From positions 1 through 26,763 of the forward strand of contig DETU01000104.1 of assembly GCA_002362175.1 (NCBI GenBank): a stretch of DNA of 26,763 nucleotides, given 5' to 3'. Below the pieces are notes generated by a model, which did no database searches, was not told where the DNA came from, and worked only from the letters and a program-made list of their open reading frames with translations. Each line of letters begins with the position of its first letter. The first letter of the stretch is position 1. The translations under genes and the position numbers were made by a program. This document shows, piece after piece, positions 9,435 to 16,979 of the stretch. The DNA comes from Ruminococcus sp. UBA3280 (GTDB lineage Bacteria > Bacillota > Clostridia > Oscillospirales > Ruminococcaceae).

Positions 9435-10634
9435 TCAGAAAAGTCCAGCAATTTTGTTCATACTGTCACGCATAAGGTCAAGTGAGGAATGGCAATACAA
9501 ATCCATTGTTATCTGTACGGTTGCATGACCTAAAATATCGCTGAGTGCTTTGACATTCACACCGTTTTCAATTGCTCTTGTTGCAAAGGTATGACGGAGA
9601 GCGTGGAAGTTGGCGTGTTCGATTTCAGCGATTTTAAGCAGGTAGTTCAAAGCATCACGCATTGTATGGGGTTCAACGCAAGTTCCGAACGGCATTGAGA
9701 ATACAAATCTGTTGGGTATAATTGGAACACCCAAAGCCATATATTCCTGCTGCTGACGTTCCTTATGTTCAAGAAGCATAATCCATACATTTTGTGGAAT
9801 CGGAATCTCCCTGTAGCCTTTTGGAGTTTTTACATTGCCTTCAATAAGAACAGTGGAGCAGGTGATTTCGTCATCATCATCGACTTCTTCAAGTTCATTC
9901 ATATTTTTCTTGATACGCTGTAAGGTACGGCTGATTTTTATAGTGCCTTTATTGAAGTTTACATCAGTCCAGCGTAATGCACATAGTTCACCAATACGCA
10001 GACCTGTTGCAAGGTCAAACAATATTGCAAAACCAAGTCTGTGTGTATGTATAACACTTAAAAGTTTTGCCTGTTCGTCAACGGAAAGTACACGCATTTC
10101 TTTTTTCACCTGATGCGGAATAACCGTTCCGTGAGTAGGATTGTTTATAATTATTCCGTTGATACAAGCCTGCTCCATAGCCTGATGAAGCATATTGTGA
10201 AGATTACGGATTGTTTTAGCCGACAGACCTCCCTTTCCGTCGGTTCTGCCGTTTTCAAATTTCTGGTTGTAGAAGTCCTGAATTACGGCAGGAGTAATCT
10301 GCTGTATCGGAATATCACCTAATATCGGGATAATGTGGTTGTGGACATATCCCTCGTAGCTTATATAGGTGGACGGTCTTATGCTTACAGAAGCATAGTT
10401 CTGAAGCCACTGTACAAGCCAGTCTTTGAGAAGAAGTTTGTTCGGAGTAACATAAGAACCAGTCTGTTTATTATGGAGTATGGCGTTGAGTTTTTCGGCA
10501 ACTTCTTTGCGGGTTTTGCCGTATACAGAACGCTGAATCTGTCTGCCGTTGTCGTCACGACCGTCCGAATAGCGTCCTTCCCATGTGCCGTTGGAACGTC
10601 TGCGGATTGAGCCTTCGTTGTTTCCTTTTTTCAT
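9435..10634 (-). CDS. Tyrosine recombinase/integrase (Tn916-Int type)
   Basis: A 399-residue site-specific recombinase with an N-terminal arm-site-binding domain (GSIRRRSNGTWEGRYSDG), a central SAM-like core-binding domain (about 65-165) and a C-terminal catalytic domain. The catalytic residues R213 (TGLRIGEL), H344 and R347 (HALRHTFAT), H370 (ILGHATV) and the nucleophile Y380 (DLYCHSS) are all present, so it should be active. Its ATG overlaps the upstream xis stop as ATGA, and GAGGTGAT lies 8 nt upstream, so the two are co-translated. The xis-int order on one strand is the standard layout at the end of an ICE or prophage-like element. It reads towards the end of the R-M operon, which suggests the element boundary lies near 9300-9434. 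Confidence 0.95.
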   Translation of the reverse strand: MKKGNNEGSIRRRSNGTWEGRYSDGRDDNGRQIQRSVYGKTRKEVAEKLNAILHNKQTGSYVTPNKLLLKDWLVQWLQNYASVSIRPSTYISYEGYVHNHIIPILGDIPIQQITPAVIQDFYNQKFENGRTDGKGGLSAKTIRNLHNMLHQAMEQACINGIIINNPTHGTVIPHQVKKEMRVLSVDEQAKLLSVIHTHRLGFAILFDLATGLRIGELCALRWTDVNFNKGTIKISRTLQRIKKNMNELEEVDDDDEITCSTVLIEGNVKTPKGYREIPIPQNVWIMLLEHKERQQQEYMALGVPIIPNRFVFSMPFGTCVEPHTMRDALNYLLKIAEIEHANFHALRHTFATRAIENGVNVKALSDILGHATVQITMDLYCHSSLDLMRDSMNKIAGLF

Positions 10635-10843
10635 TTGTAAATCACCTCATTTGTGTTGTTGAGCCAGTCCAGAAAATTATCACGTGTCACACGGAGCTGT
10701 TTTCCGAGTTTCAGAACTGGAAAGCCCTTTGAGTTCATAAGATTATAGCCTGATGTCAGCGAGATATTGAGATAGCCTGCAATGTCCTTTGCTGTCATTA
10801 CAAGAGGAAGCTCATCATTTGAATTAAACTTTGGTAAATTCAT
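10631..10843 (-). CDS. xis: Excisionase-like HTH protein
   Basis: A 70-residue MerR/HTH_17-type DNA-binding protein. The signature is a predicted recognition helix in AKDIAGYLNISLTSGYNLM followed by the wing FPVLKLGKQLRVTRDNFLDWL. Proteins of this size placed directly before an integrase act as recombination directionality factors, bending att DNA to favour excision. The gene overlaps int by 4 nt. Its ribosome binding site AAAGGCGG is also the 3' arm of a terminator-like hairpin that ends at the ATG, so its expression may be conditional. Confidence 0.85.
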   Translation of the reverse strand: MNLPKFNSNDELPLVMTAKDIAGYLNISLTSGYNLMNSKGFPVLKLGKQLRVTRDNFLDWLNNTNEVIYK

Positions 10844-10848
10844 AAAAA

Positions 10849-10894
10849 AATACCGCCTTTCATATATTTTTTTATTTATATGTTGGGCGGTATT
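10849..10894 (-). terminator. Terminator hairpin overlapping the xis ribosome binding site
   Basis: A perfect 9-bp outer stem (AATACCGCC 10849-10857 / GGCGGTATT 10886-10894) encloses a second 6-bp stem (CATATA 10861-10866 / TATATG 10877-10882). On the minus strand the 3' arm runs into seven T residues that touch the xis ATG, giving both an intrinsic terminator for the glutamine amidotransferase transcript and a lock on the xis Shine-Dalgarno. The T-rich + side means it could also work in the other direction. Confidence 0.7.
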
Positions 10895-10933
10895 ATTTTT
10901 TAATTTTCAGATTATGCTGTTAATTTTTATTGT

Positions 10934-11887
10934 TTACACTTCTGTCAAAAAATTGTCGTAACATTCAGGGTATTTTATGCTCTGGATAGTTTCATAGAGC
11001 AGGTCATAGTCCATAAATAAATCTTCAATTTCGTCTGCTGTATAGCCATATTCAAGGAGCAGGATTACATCATCTTCATCAATTCCGTAACAGTTGCACA
11101 TATCCAAAAGGAGCTGTTCATGCTGGGTATAATCATTGAAATCGTATGAATATCTGTACCATGAAGCTAAATTGTCCTCAAACTCAGAACGTGAGATAGT
11201 ACCGTTGCTGTCAATTCTGAGAATATCCCCATGAACTGTTTCGATTCGGGCATACGGGAAATTCAGCATACTGATTTTTTTCAGGGCGTTTTTCATTATG
11301 CTTTCAGTTGAAGCATAAATGTAAATTCCGAGCGTTTCAAAGTGGAGCAGGTACATAGGGTTACTGCCTTTGACGATATACAGCGAATTATCTTCGTCAA
11401 GTACAGTAAAGTTGAAATTGCCTTGTACAGTTTCAGCCATATTTTTCAGACTTTCAAAATCAAGCTTTTTCTGTTGTTCAATAAGCTGTACTGCAACATA
11501 GCTGTCGGTTTCAATATTAGTAGCAGGCAAATTTTTTGTCTTGCGAAGTTCTTTGTCGTTGTACAGTACGCCGTTATGTGCAAATGCAAAATCCTTATCA
11601 GCCTTGCCGAAAAATGGGTGATTGTTCTGATTGAATTTCTGATTTCCCTGAGTAGTAAGACGGGTATGTCCCATAACAGCAACAGTATTTTCAGGGATAT
11701 TGAATCTCACCTTGTGGGCAGGTTTCGGACGTTTGAAAATTGTAACTCTGCCGTCCCTGATGTATGAGATACCAGAAGCATCTGTGCCACGTTCTTCCGC
11801 AGCATTTGCGAGTGCTTGAGTGAGTTTCTTCAGGACTTTGTATGGTGTGATATGCTTGTAATCAAGCCAGCCGAATAATGCACACAT
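10934..11887 (-). CDS. Class-II glutamine amidotransferase domain protein
   Basis: A 317-residue stand-alone GAT-II (Ntn-hydrolase) enzyme, expected to release ammonia from glutamine. Cys2 becomes the N-terminal nucleophile after Met removal. Other signatures are RGTDASG (33-39), GHTR (73-76), QNNHPF, HNG (104-106) and ETDS (126-129). The start at 11887 is chosen over a longer frame (to 11995) because the family needs MC at the N-terminus and GAGGAGGAA lies 8 nt upstream. The C-terminal ~90 residues are acidic and without a known synthetase domain, so it is not GlmS, PurF or AsnB. It starts 2 nt after the amidoligase gene, whose end contains its ribosome binding site. A joint reaction with the amidoligase is likely but uncharacterised. 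Confidence 0.9.
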   Translation of the reverse strand: MCALFGWLDYKHITPYKVLKKLTQALANAAEERGTDASGISYIRDGRVTIFKRPKPAHKVRFNIPENTVAVMGHTRLTTQGNQKFNQNNHPFFGKADKDFAFAHNGVLYNDKELRKTKNLPATNIETDSYVAVQLIEQQKKLDFESLKNMAETVQGNFNFTVLDEDNSLYIVKGSNPMYLLHFETLGIYIYASTESIMKNALKKISMLNFPYARIETVHGDILRIDSNGTISRSEFEDNLASWYRYSYDFNDYTQHEQLLLDMCNCYGIDEDDVILLLEYGYTADEIEDLFMDYDLLYETIQSIKYPECYDNFLTEV

Positions 11888-11889
11888 AA

Positions 11890-12981
11890 TTAAAATTCCT
11901 CCTCTGTTGTAACTTTTTCGTTGATGTAAAGCTGTCTTTCCTTGAGATACTGAATGAGTTCTGGCTCGGTAATTCCAGCCACAAATTCCGACCATGAAAG
12001 TTTAGACATCTCATCATCGTTCATCAGGACAGAAAGCTCACAGATTTTGTTGACCAGCTCCAGCGTAGCAATAAGAGTGTTGTATTTGAGCGTTCCCCTG
12101 AAAAGTCGGAACTCGATAGTGTGGTAGTTGCAGAGATTTACAGCAACATAACGACCGTAATTTTTCTTAGCCTTGTCCATGATTGCTTTCGGCGAATTTT
12201 CGTAACCATAACGTGCTGCCCAGCGGTTCATAGCATATTCTGTTCTGCGACTGAGTTTCAGCATCTCGTTCCAGTGATGTTCAACAAAGTAAAGTATACG
12301 GCTGATAACTTCGTCCTGTTCATCACGGTCAGATGCAAGTGAATCCCTGTTGACATGAATATGAAGTCCGCAGGTTGAGGTCTGATGTGAACGATAACCA
12401 AGATATACTGCTTTTTTCATAATTCTGTCCCAGCAGAAGTTCTTGTGATATTCAAGTGACATCGGGTGGGTAACTATTTCCATTCCGTCATCAAGAGAGC
12501 CGTCAGTTTTGATGTAAATATGGTCATCGTCTTCGTTTGCAATGTCAAGGATTTCTTCTGCATAATCGTCATCTTTGCCTGCTCCGTCGATTTCAAGTTC
12601 AACACCAAAATAACGGTTTGAATCGCCATAAAATATAGAAGTAGGTTTGTAGCCGTATTCGTGGATTGATGCGTTTCTGCGGATTTTCTGATAGCATTCA
12701 TAGCAGTAATAGCAATCGTCGTATTCATAAGTGTCGTCGTTGTGAACTATGCTGTCGCACTCCTCACAGCGAGTGTAGTAGTTGTCATAACAGCAAGAAC
12801 ACACACATATATCTTCATCGCTGTAAACATCATCGTCCCAGACAATCTCGTCACAGCGGTCGCAGACGGTTGTGTATCTGTCAACACAGTCCTGACAGAT
12901 TGGCTCGCCGCCGATTGTGTCGTAGTCGTCACCCTCGATTACGTCTCCGCAGTGGGAGCAGTAAATTTTTTCTTCTTCCAT
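11890..12981 (-). CDS. Amidoligase (COOH-NH2 ligase family) with three zinc ribbons
   Basis: A 363-residue protein whose C-terminal two-thirds is a glutamine-synthetase-like amidoligase of the Amidoligase_2 type: FGVELEID (125-132), KTDGSLDDGMEIVTHP (158-173), CGLHIHVNRD (204 onward) and NLCNYHTIEFRLFRGTL. Such enzymes are predicted to form ATP-dependent amide bonds on peptides or small molecules. Residues 8-96 hold twelve cysteines in three CxxC...CxxC modules repeating at exactly 32 residues (C8/11/29/32, C40/43/61/64, C72/75/93/96), i.e. tandem LIM-like treble-clef ribbons, probably for substrate or partner binding. GGAGGAAA precedes the ATG. Comparative genomics has already noted amidoligases beside GAT-II enzymes; the product is unknown. 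Confidence 0.85.
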   Translation of the reverse strand: MEEEKIYCSHCGDVIEGDDYDTIGGEPICQDCVDRYTTVCDRCDEIVWDDDVYSDEDICVCSCCYDNYYTRCEECDSIVHNDDTYEYDDCYYCYECYQKIRRNASIHEYGYKPTSIFYGDSNRYFGVELEIDGAGKDDDYAEEILDIANEDDDHIYIKTDGSLDDGMEIVTHPMSLEYHKNFCWDRIMKKAVYLGYRSHQTSTCGLHIHVNRDSLASDRDEQDEVISRILYFVEHHWNEMLKLSRRTEYAMNRWAARYGYENSPKAIMDKAKKNYGRYVAVNLCNYHTIEFRLFRGTLKYNTLIATLELVNKICELSVLMNDDEMSKLSWSEFVAGITEPELIQYLKERQLYINEKVTTEEEF

Positions 12982-13009
12982 TTTGATTTCCTCCGTAAAA
13001 TAAAAATTG

Positions 13010-13033
13010 CCCTCCCGAAATTAATCGAGAGGG
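13010..13033 (-). terminator. Terminator-like hairpin between DUF960 and amidoligase genes
   Basis: The stem CCCTC.CGA / TCG.GAGGG (one C/A mismatch) has a 6-nt loop, and on the minus strand it is followed by CAATTTTTATTTT. It lies 14 nt after the DUF960 stop and just upstream of the amidoligase ribosome binding site, so it may reduce downstream expression rather than end the operon completely. Confidence 0.6.
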
Positions 13034-13047
13034 ATTTGTTGTGTGGA

Positions 13048-13332
13048 TTAGTATTCAGATGCAAGTAACATGGTGCTATATTTGTTGCTGTCAATTATGT
13101 AAACTTTTGCTGTTATGGGATTTTCTGTCGTGATAAGATATTCCATATGGTACTTTGGCTGTTCAAAAAAGTGCGTGATTTTCTGAATGCCATTCAGATT
13201 TTCAAATTTGAATACCTGAAAATAGTCTCGTTCCTCGGGAAGTTTGTCGATACAACTCCACATAAAAAGCTGAAGTTCAAGCGGTATTTCGTCTGCTACA
13301 CCTCTTGTCAGATAACGCTGGTTGTTGAACAT
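13048..13332 (-). CDS. DUF960 family protein
   Basis: A 94-residue protein recognised by MFNNQRYLTRGVADEIPLEL, the LQLFMWSCIDKLPEERDY block and the STMLLASEY C-terminus, the hallmarks of DUF960. It is small, soluble and without a signal peptide or membrane segment. The function of the family is unknown; it is common on mobile elements of Firmicutes. AGGAGGTG sits 5 nt before the ATG. It is the first gene of the minus-strand run and is separated from the amidoligase by a terminator-like hairpin, so it may be made in excess over the enzymes downstream. Confidence 0.8.
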   Translation of the reverse strand: MFNNQRYLTRGVADEIPLELQLFMWSCIDKLPEERDYFQVFKFENLNGIQKITHFFEQPKYHMEYLITTENPITAKVYIIDSNKYSTMLLASEY

Positions 13333-13366
13333 TTTTTCACCTCCTGTCTGATTGTGTTCCTATGTT

Positions 13367-13380
13367 CCGCCCGAAGGCGG
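13367..13380 (-). promoter_or_regulatory. UUCG-tetraloop hairpin in the DUF960 leader
   Basis: On the minus strand the leader contains CCGCC-UUCG-GGCGG, a 5-bp GC stem closed by the C(UUCG)G tetraloop, about 35 nt before the DUF960 ATG. There is no U-tract, so it is more likely an mRNA stabiliser or part of a leader structure than a terminator. The minus-strand promoter in 13381-13480 is not clear. Confidence 0.5.
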
Positions 13381-13478
13381 TCCAACCTATGCGGTCACAC
13401 CATTTTCGTAAAATCAGTACCTGGCATAGATTCACTTTTATGATATATAACTGAAATTGCTGATATTTACAGAATATC

Positions 13479-13507
13479 TTGAAATAATACGAAATATATG
13501 GTATAAT
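13479..13507 (+). promoter_or_regulatory. Promoter of the large ATPase gene
   Basis: TTGAAA (13479-13484), a 17-bp spacer and TATAAT (13502-13507) preceded by TGG give a near-consensus extended -10 promoter. The AAAGGAGGAG ribosome binding site starts about 13 nt downstream. It also shows that the true start is the ATG at 13535, because the upstream in-frame ATG at 13457 lies before the promoter. Confidence 0.85.
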
Positions 13508-13534
13508 ATTACAAACAGAAAAGGAGGAGTATAT

Positions 13535-16345
13535 ATGGCAGATTCACCGTTTATACCAATTATACCAACAAAAATAGAAAGTATGAATATTAACGTTCAG
13601 AGTGATCCGTCCGGTGATAATCCACCGCAAACATCAGCGAACAACAATTTACAAGGTACTAATCAATATAACCGTCCTGTAACGGCGGAGCAGGCTGTCA
13701 GGGAATTACAGGGAAAAGGTTATTTAGCAGATATACAGAAAACTGTTGATGAAGAAGTTTATATTCCTGAAGATGAATTGATGGAAAATCCAAGATTAAT
13801 GCGTCTGTCTCTTGTAAAAAGTAGAAAGAATATTAAGACTACAACCAAAACCGTCTATGCTCAGGATGTGTACGGAAATGTTGGTATATATGGTTCAGAA
13901 CAGAAAAAGCCTGTAGTAAAAAATAAGTTTTCAGCAGTACACTTTGCAGAGTTCATTGTTTCAGAGGCTTCAAAAGTGTATTCAGACAATAAATATGACA
14001 GGCAAATATACATATACCTGAAATGTGTTTCAATATATGGACGTTTTGATGTTCTGATACCATTGAATGACTTTTATAATTATCAGATAAAAAAGCATAT
14101 TGATTCAAGTGTGAAATTTCAGGCTTTTACAAATAATTTTAAATCATCTGAAATCAACAGACTTATGTTTAACCATATAAAAAATAAGCTGACACAAAGT
14201 GACAAAGGATATTTGTTGGTATATAAGCCTGGATTTAAAAGAGAAAAAAACGGTAACTGGCGTTTTATTTCTTATGACAAATCAGCTTTTTTGTCATCGA
14301 AAGCTATAAGTGAATCGCATTTTGATGTAGTGAATTTTGAAATAAAAGGAGCAGGCAGGATTTTAAACGAATACTGTCATCTTATTAAAGCAAAGGAAAC
14401 GGAGCAGATTGCTTTGTTAAGATTATCTGCATTGTTGCTTACGCCTCTGGCATCACTTGGGTATAAACTCAATAAAACAGTAGTAATATACGGCTGTAAC
14501 TCGCACGAAAAGAAACAGGCATTAAATACGTGGCTTAAAGTCTATAATAGAGACAGCAGTTCCAGCAGTCCGATGTATAAGCTATCGCCTTTGAAACAGT
14601 CTCAGATAAAGACGATAGCTTATGATAATAAAGACTGTTTTGTGTTGTTCGATGATAACTCTGTTACTGTTAAAAATAAGACAATGCCAGACAGCGAAGC
14701 AGCGAAAATGGAACTTATAGCAGAATTATTTTCATTCAGCAGTTCAGATGAAAATCCGAAAGCGGAATGTAATTGTGCAGTAATAAGTGACAGATATATG
14801 GTGCAGGGAGAACTTTCAGATGAGGCATTTCTCTTTTATGATATGAGTGATTTAGAGACTGATAGTCTTGATGATATTAACAGAGTATGCTATGATTTTG
14901 ACAAGGTTGTTGTGGATTTTGTTAAAACTTTCTTTGAAAAGTATAAGAACGATTTTGAAATTATTGATAAGGAGAATGCCTGCGATTTTAGGTATAAAAA
15001 TTCAGAAAATGCTTATCTGACATTGAGTATGTGTATAGCAGTTTTCAGAAAAATGTGTAGTGTATATGAATGCAGTGTCTTTACAGAAGAGGATTTTCAG
15101 GATTGGAGCGACAGCGTATATAGTATAATATCTGATTCGGAAGATTTCAATGACGAAGATACTATTATAGAAGAATTTGCGGATGAATTGAATTATCGTA
15201 TAAGTGAAGATGAAATATTGCTTGCTGACTGCAATATATTCAATGCGAACTTAAACAGTGATAAGTTGGTTGTTTATGTTAAAGGTGATTTGTTGCTTAT
15301 AAAAATAGATTTGTTCAGGGAGATTTTAAAGAATATTCCTGTTTTTGCTGCTGACAGGGAAGGAACGAACCTCAGACGAATTATGGCTGAAAATAATTTG
15401 ATAGAGTATAATTCGGGTACAAGTGACAACAGATATTTGTATCGGACAAATATAACTGACAGTGGTAAAAGAGAGTATTTCATAGCGGTCAGAATGACAT
15501 TGCTTGATGATGAAGCAATGGCTAAGATTCCAGTAAAGGGAGCAGGAATGTACTCTGTACTTAATACCAATGACGATACAGAGCGTATCAGGCTGGGTGT
15601 TTCAGAAAATGGTGAACCAGTATATTGGAGTATAGGTGCTGACCTTATGAACAGGCATCTTTTTGTAAGAGGAAAGTCGGGTTCAGGTAAAACGTACTTC
15701 CTCACTACGCTTGCAAAGAAACTTAATGACATAGGTAAGCGTGTTGTAATTCTTGACTGTGCGGAGTTCAGCGGATATGACAGAACAGAGCTTATGAAAG
15801 TCTTGCCAGAAGATTACATAGATAAAAATATTACAATCAGTAATAATTTTATGACGGTAGATGAAATGATTAAGAATGAAAATAAGATTTCAGTTATGAG
15901 GAGCAATGCTGATGAGGCTGAAAATTTTCTTTCTGATATGATGAAACATTGTGAAATGCATAAGACTGAAAATAAGGAAACATATATTATATTTGATGAA
16001 ATAGCGGATCTTGATATATCCGGAAACACACCACTTGGTAAAGCAATATTACAGGGAAGAAAGATAAATTTAAATGTTATAACAGCTACGCAGATACTGT
16101 GCGGAGAGGGTGTAAAGGAGAAAACTTCAATACTTTGTGAGAGCAGTCTGCACGTTGCCTTTTCAGTGGATAAGAAAATGAGAAGTGAAATCGCAAGGGA
16201 GATAGATAAGAAAAAAGCTGTTGACTATGAGGAACAGCTTAAAAATCTTGGCAGGGGTGAAGCTTTGGTATATGGTGAACTGGAAGATTGTGATGGCAGG
16301 ATAAGACAGGACAAATGTATAAAAGTAAAAATAACTAACAGTTAA
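13535..16345 (+). CDS. Two-part ATPase: degenerate NTPase-like middle plus FtsK/HerA-type motor
   Basis: A 936-residue protein. The N-terminal ~60 residues are polar and Pro/Asn-rich, probably disordered. Residues about 300-420 resemble a P-loop NTPase with a spoiled Walker A (YGCNSHEKK, 319-327) and a Walker B-like FVLFDD ending at 374. The C-terminal part has an intact Walker A GKSGSGKT (713-720), a Walker B TYIIFDEIADLD (D821, E822) and GRKINLNVITATQI, typical of FtsK/HerA DNA pumps. It probably moves element DNA (transfer, segregation or replication). The start at 13535 follows AAAGGAGGAG with 6-8 nt spacing, and the region before it is promoter. No membrane segment is evident, unlike cell-division FtsK or conjugative coupling proteins. 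The motor call is good; the role is inferred from context. Confidence 0.75.
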   Translation: MADSPFIPIIPTKIESMNINVQSDPSGDNPPQTSANNNLQGTNQYNRPVTAEQAVRELQGKGYLADIQKTVDEEVYIPEDELMENPRLMRLSLVKSRKNIKTTTKTVYAQDVYGNVGIYGSEQKKPVVKNKFSAVHFAEFIVSEASKVYSDNKYDRQIYIYLKCVSIYGRFDVLIPLNDFYNYQIKKHIDSSVKFQAFTNNFKSSEINRLMFNHIKNKLTQSDKGYLLVYKPGFKREKNGNWRFISYDKSAFLSSKAISESHFDVVNFEIKGAGRILNEYCHLIKAKETEQIALLRLSALLLTPLASLGYKLNKTVVIYGCNSHEKKQALNTWLKVYNRDSSSSSPMYKLSPLKQSQIKTIAYDNKDCFVLFDDNSVTVKNKTMPDSEAAKMELIAELFSFSSSDENPKAECNCAVISDRYMVQGELSDEAFLFYDMSDLETDSLDDINRVCYDFDKVVVDFVKTFFEKYKNDFEIIDKENACDFRYKNSENAYLTLSMCIAVFRKMCSVYECSVFTEEDFQDWSDSVYSIISDSEDFNDEDTIIEEFADELNYRISEDEILLADCNIFNANLNSDKLVVYVKGDLLLIKIDLFREILKNIPVFAADREGTNLRRIMAENNLIEYNSGTSDNRYLYRTNITDSGKREYFIAVRMTLLDDEAMAKIPVKGAGMYSVLNTNDDTERIRLGVSENGEPVYWSIGADLMNRHLFVRGKSGSGKTYFLTTLAKKLNDIGKRVVILDCAEFSGYDRTELMKVLPEDYIDKNITISNNFMTVDEMIKNENKISVMRSNADEAENFLSDMMKHCEMHKTENKETYIIFDEIADLDISGNTPLGKAILQGRKINLNVITATQILCGEGVKEKTSILCESSLHVAFSVDKKMRSEIAREIDKKKAVDYEEQLKNLGRGEALVYGELEDCDGRIRQDKCIKVKITNS

Positions 16346-16355
16346 TATGCGAGAT

Positions 16356-16447
16356 ATGTCTACTAAAATAATAGATAATTTTAATTTTATATGACTTTAC
16401 TAAGAAAGTTCTGTATTTATAATTTTATTTTTAATTTTGGTAGACAT
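16356..16447 (+). repeat. 14-bp inverted repeat after the ATPase gene
   Basis: ATGTCTACTAAAAT (16356-16369) pairs with ATTTTGGTAGACAT (16434-16447) with one T-G wobble, enclosing 64 nt of AT-rich DNA. The right arm runs into TTTTTAC, so it could act as a long-loop terminator for the ATPase gene that ends at 16345, or be a protein-binding site. It is the first of several dyads in the 940-bp non-coding stretch. Confidence 0.45.
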
Positions 16448-16508
16448 TTTTACTTGGTATCTGTAAAATGCTGCTGGCTATGATTCAGGTAATTTTTAAT
16501 GAGAAAGC

Positions 16509-16694
16509 AAAAAAACTCTCCTGTGCCACTGCAGCACAGGGTGTTATAGAGGAGCAGGAAGCTGGACACGAGGAGTTGAGATACAAAGGATATACACAGT
16601 GTCCCTCTGCACTCGGCTGAACCTGATACTCCACTCGGAAGCTCTCCTCTTCGGATTCAGCCATAACTTTCATTCATATAAATAATTTTTTTCT
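16509..16694 (-). ncRNA. Candidate structured small RNA (~185 nt)
   Basis: On the minus strand a promoter at 16701-16729 precedes a GC-richer, heavily structured segment that ends in an intrinsic terminator. Stems seen are GGCTGAA/TTCAGCC (plus positions 16615-16621 and 16656-16662), an apical GAAG/CUUC hairpin with loop AGGAGAG, a GGACAC/GTGTCC stem (16564-16569 and 16599-16604), and the terminator CCTGTGC/GCACAGG (16520-16526 and 16534-16540) followed by U7 (16509-16515). The AGGAG loop is complementary to CUCCU in another single-stranded region, so a kissing interaction or ribosome-binding-site targeting is possible. An open frame of 62 codons crosses it, but its stop lies beyond the terminator, arguing against a protein. 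I do not recognise the RNA family. Confidence 0.5.
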
Positions 16695-16700
16695 GTCACT

Positions 16701-16729
16701 ATTATAATGTCATTTTTGAGTTTTGATAA
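16701..16729 (-). promoter_or_regulatory. Minus-strand promoter for the candidate sRNA
   Basis: Read on the minus strand, TTATCA (plus 16724-16729) is followed after 17 bp by a perfect TATAAT (plus 16701-16706). The predicted start site is about 16694, just upstream of the structured segment. Confidence 0.5.
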
Positions 16730-16907
16730 TAGGCAGGTTATTACATCTCAGACCTGCAAAGAGATTTACTTTTATGTTAAAATATTAATAATTATAAAAT
16801 AAGATAATAAAATCTAACAGGTAAAAATCAGAAGCAGATTATATACAAAAAGTATATATTTCAGATGCTTGCAAATAAGAATATGATTCTGGAAAATAAT
16901 AACTTAT

Positions 16908-16941
16908 GCACAATACTCTTAATATATTAAGGGTATTGTGC
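16908..16941 (+). terminator. Strong plus-strand intrinsic terminator
   Basis: A 17-bp near-perfect stem (GCACAATACTCTTAATA / TATTAAGGGTATTGTGC, one wobble) is followed by ATTTTTTAT. It lies 560 nt past the ATPase stop with no gene between, so it ends either a long ATPase 3' UTR that is antisense to the candidate sRNA, or an unrecognised plus-strand transcript. It also insulates the downstream dyad region. Confidence 0.75.
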
Positions 16942-16979
16942 ATTTTTTATGATTTCAGACTGCGGTACTAATTTGTGAT

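Noticed and set aside
11888..11995. N-terminal extension of the glutamine amidotransferase.
   Set aside because: The family needs Cys as residue 2 (nucleophile after Met removal), and a good ribosome binding site lies before the MC start at 11887.
12666..13068. Plus-strand open frames opposite the amidoligase zinc ribbons.
   Set aside because: They are antisense to well-supported coding sequence with CxxC repeats, have no ribosome binding sites and show composition expected of a shadow frame.
13457..13534. Upstream in-frame ATG extending the large ATPase by 26 codons.
   Set aside because: This stretch contains the -35, the extended -10 and the AAAGGAGGAG site for the ATG at 13535, so it is promoter and leader.
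16485..16673. Minus-strand 62-codon open frame (starts MKVMAESEEE).
   Set aside because: No ribosome binding site precedes it, the frame runs past an intrinsic terminator before reaching its stop, and the segment is dominated by RNA-type stems; treated as a candidate sRNA instead.
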